Shown piece by piece: positions 42,570 through 42,623 of a stretch of 42,623 bases of DNA. The position numbers were made by a program, and so were the translations under genes. A model generated the notes under the pieces. That model did no database searches and was not told the origin of the DNA. It saw only the letters and a program-made list of their open reading frames with translations. Each line of letters starts with the position of its first letter. Position 1 is the first letter of the stretch. This DNA comes from Prosthecobacter debontii (lineage in GTDB: Bacteria > Verrucomicrobiota > Verrucomicrobiia > Chthoniobacterales > Chthoniobacteraceae): assembly GCA_945861385.1 (NCBI GenBank), contig CAMAUI010000030.1, forward strand, positions 1 through 42,623, written 5' to 3'.

Positions 42570-42623
42570 CGAACTTCCGTGGCGTTCAATGCAGCGCCGA
42601 AAGGCCGCGACGCAAGATGCGTC

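Overview
The window is GC-rich, densely coded chromosomal DNA that looks like a member of the Verrucomicrobiota or a close PVC-group relative. The pointers are tandem DUF1501 and planctomycete-type cytochrome (PSCyt1/DUF1549/DUF1553) genes, a FloA flotillin with a proline-rich membrane partner, a rhomboid-like protein with a DUF6576-like tail, a PQQ-type beta-propeller protein and many palindromic repeats. This placement is inference from gene content; no rRNA gene is present.

Region 1-8600 is an eroded accessory zone on the + strand. It holds the end of one DUF1501 gene, a truncated PSCyt1 gene start, a complete PSD1-type cytochrome plus DUF1501 pair, a 200-bp palindromic element, a hicB-hicA toxin-antitoxin pair abutting the C-terminal remnant of another PSD1 gene, a secreted DUF4091/GH123-like protein, and two decayed secreted-protein fragments. 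Region 8599-17721 is ordinary: tRNA-Leu(CAA), floA and partner, a glgC-protease-methyltransferase operon, a beta-carbonic anhydrase divergent from glgC, hisC with a gamma-glutamylcyclotransferase-like gene, a glutaredoxin-like gene, and a membrane coiled-coil protein.

Region 32740-17741 (- strand) is a large complex I operon. In transcription order it reads: SmpA-like lipoprotein, fused nuoEF, [four-helix-bundle cassette], nuoG, nuoH, nuoI, [lipoprotein insert], nuoJ, nuoK, [GxxExxY cassette], nuoL, a 31-residue membrane peptide, nuoM, [126-bp palindromic repeat], nuoN, PQQ-propeller protein. nuoA-D are not in the window. A perfect CRP-type palindrome lies just upstream of the operon.

The most unusual observation is that three unrelated single-gene units sit inside this respiratory operon, all in the operon's orientation. 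Each is bounded by inverted arrays of short tandem repeats (period 6, 7 and 9), and the ends touch or overlap the start or stop codons of the nuo genes. In two of the three the repeat also encodes the C-terminal tail of the cargo protein. This suggests a class of operon-compatible miniature insertion cassettes.

Region 32895-42623 carries pabA/trpG, a TIGR04283-type glycosyltransferase, a catalytically degenerate rhomboid, GTP-dependent PEP carboxykinase, a small ABA-sandwich-like protein, an FAD-dependent oxidoreductase, an exported c-type cytochrome, a GpgS-like glycosyltransferase, and an addiction-module antitoxin whose toxin partner has been truncated beside a palindromic repeat.
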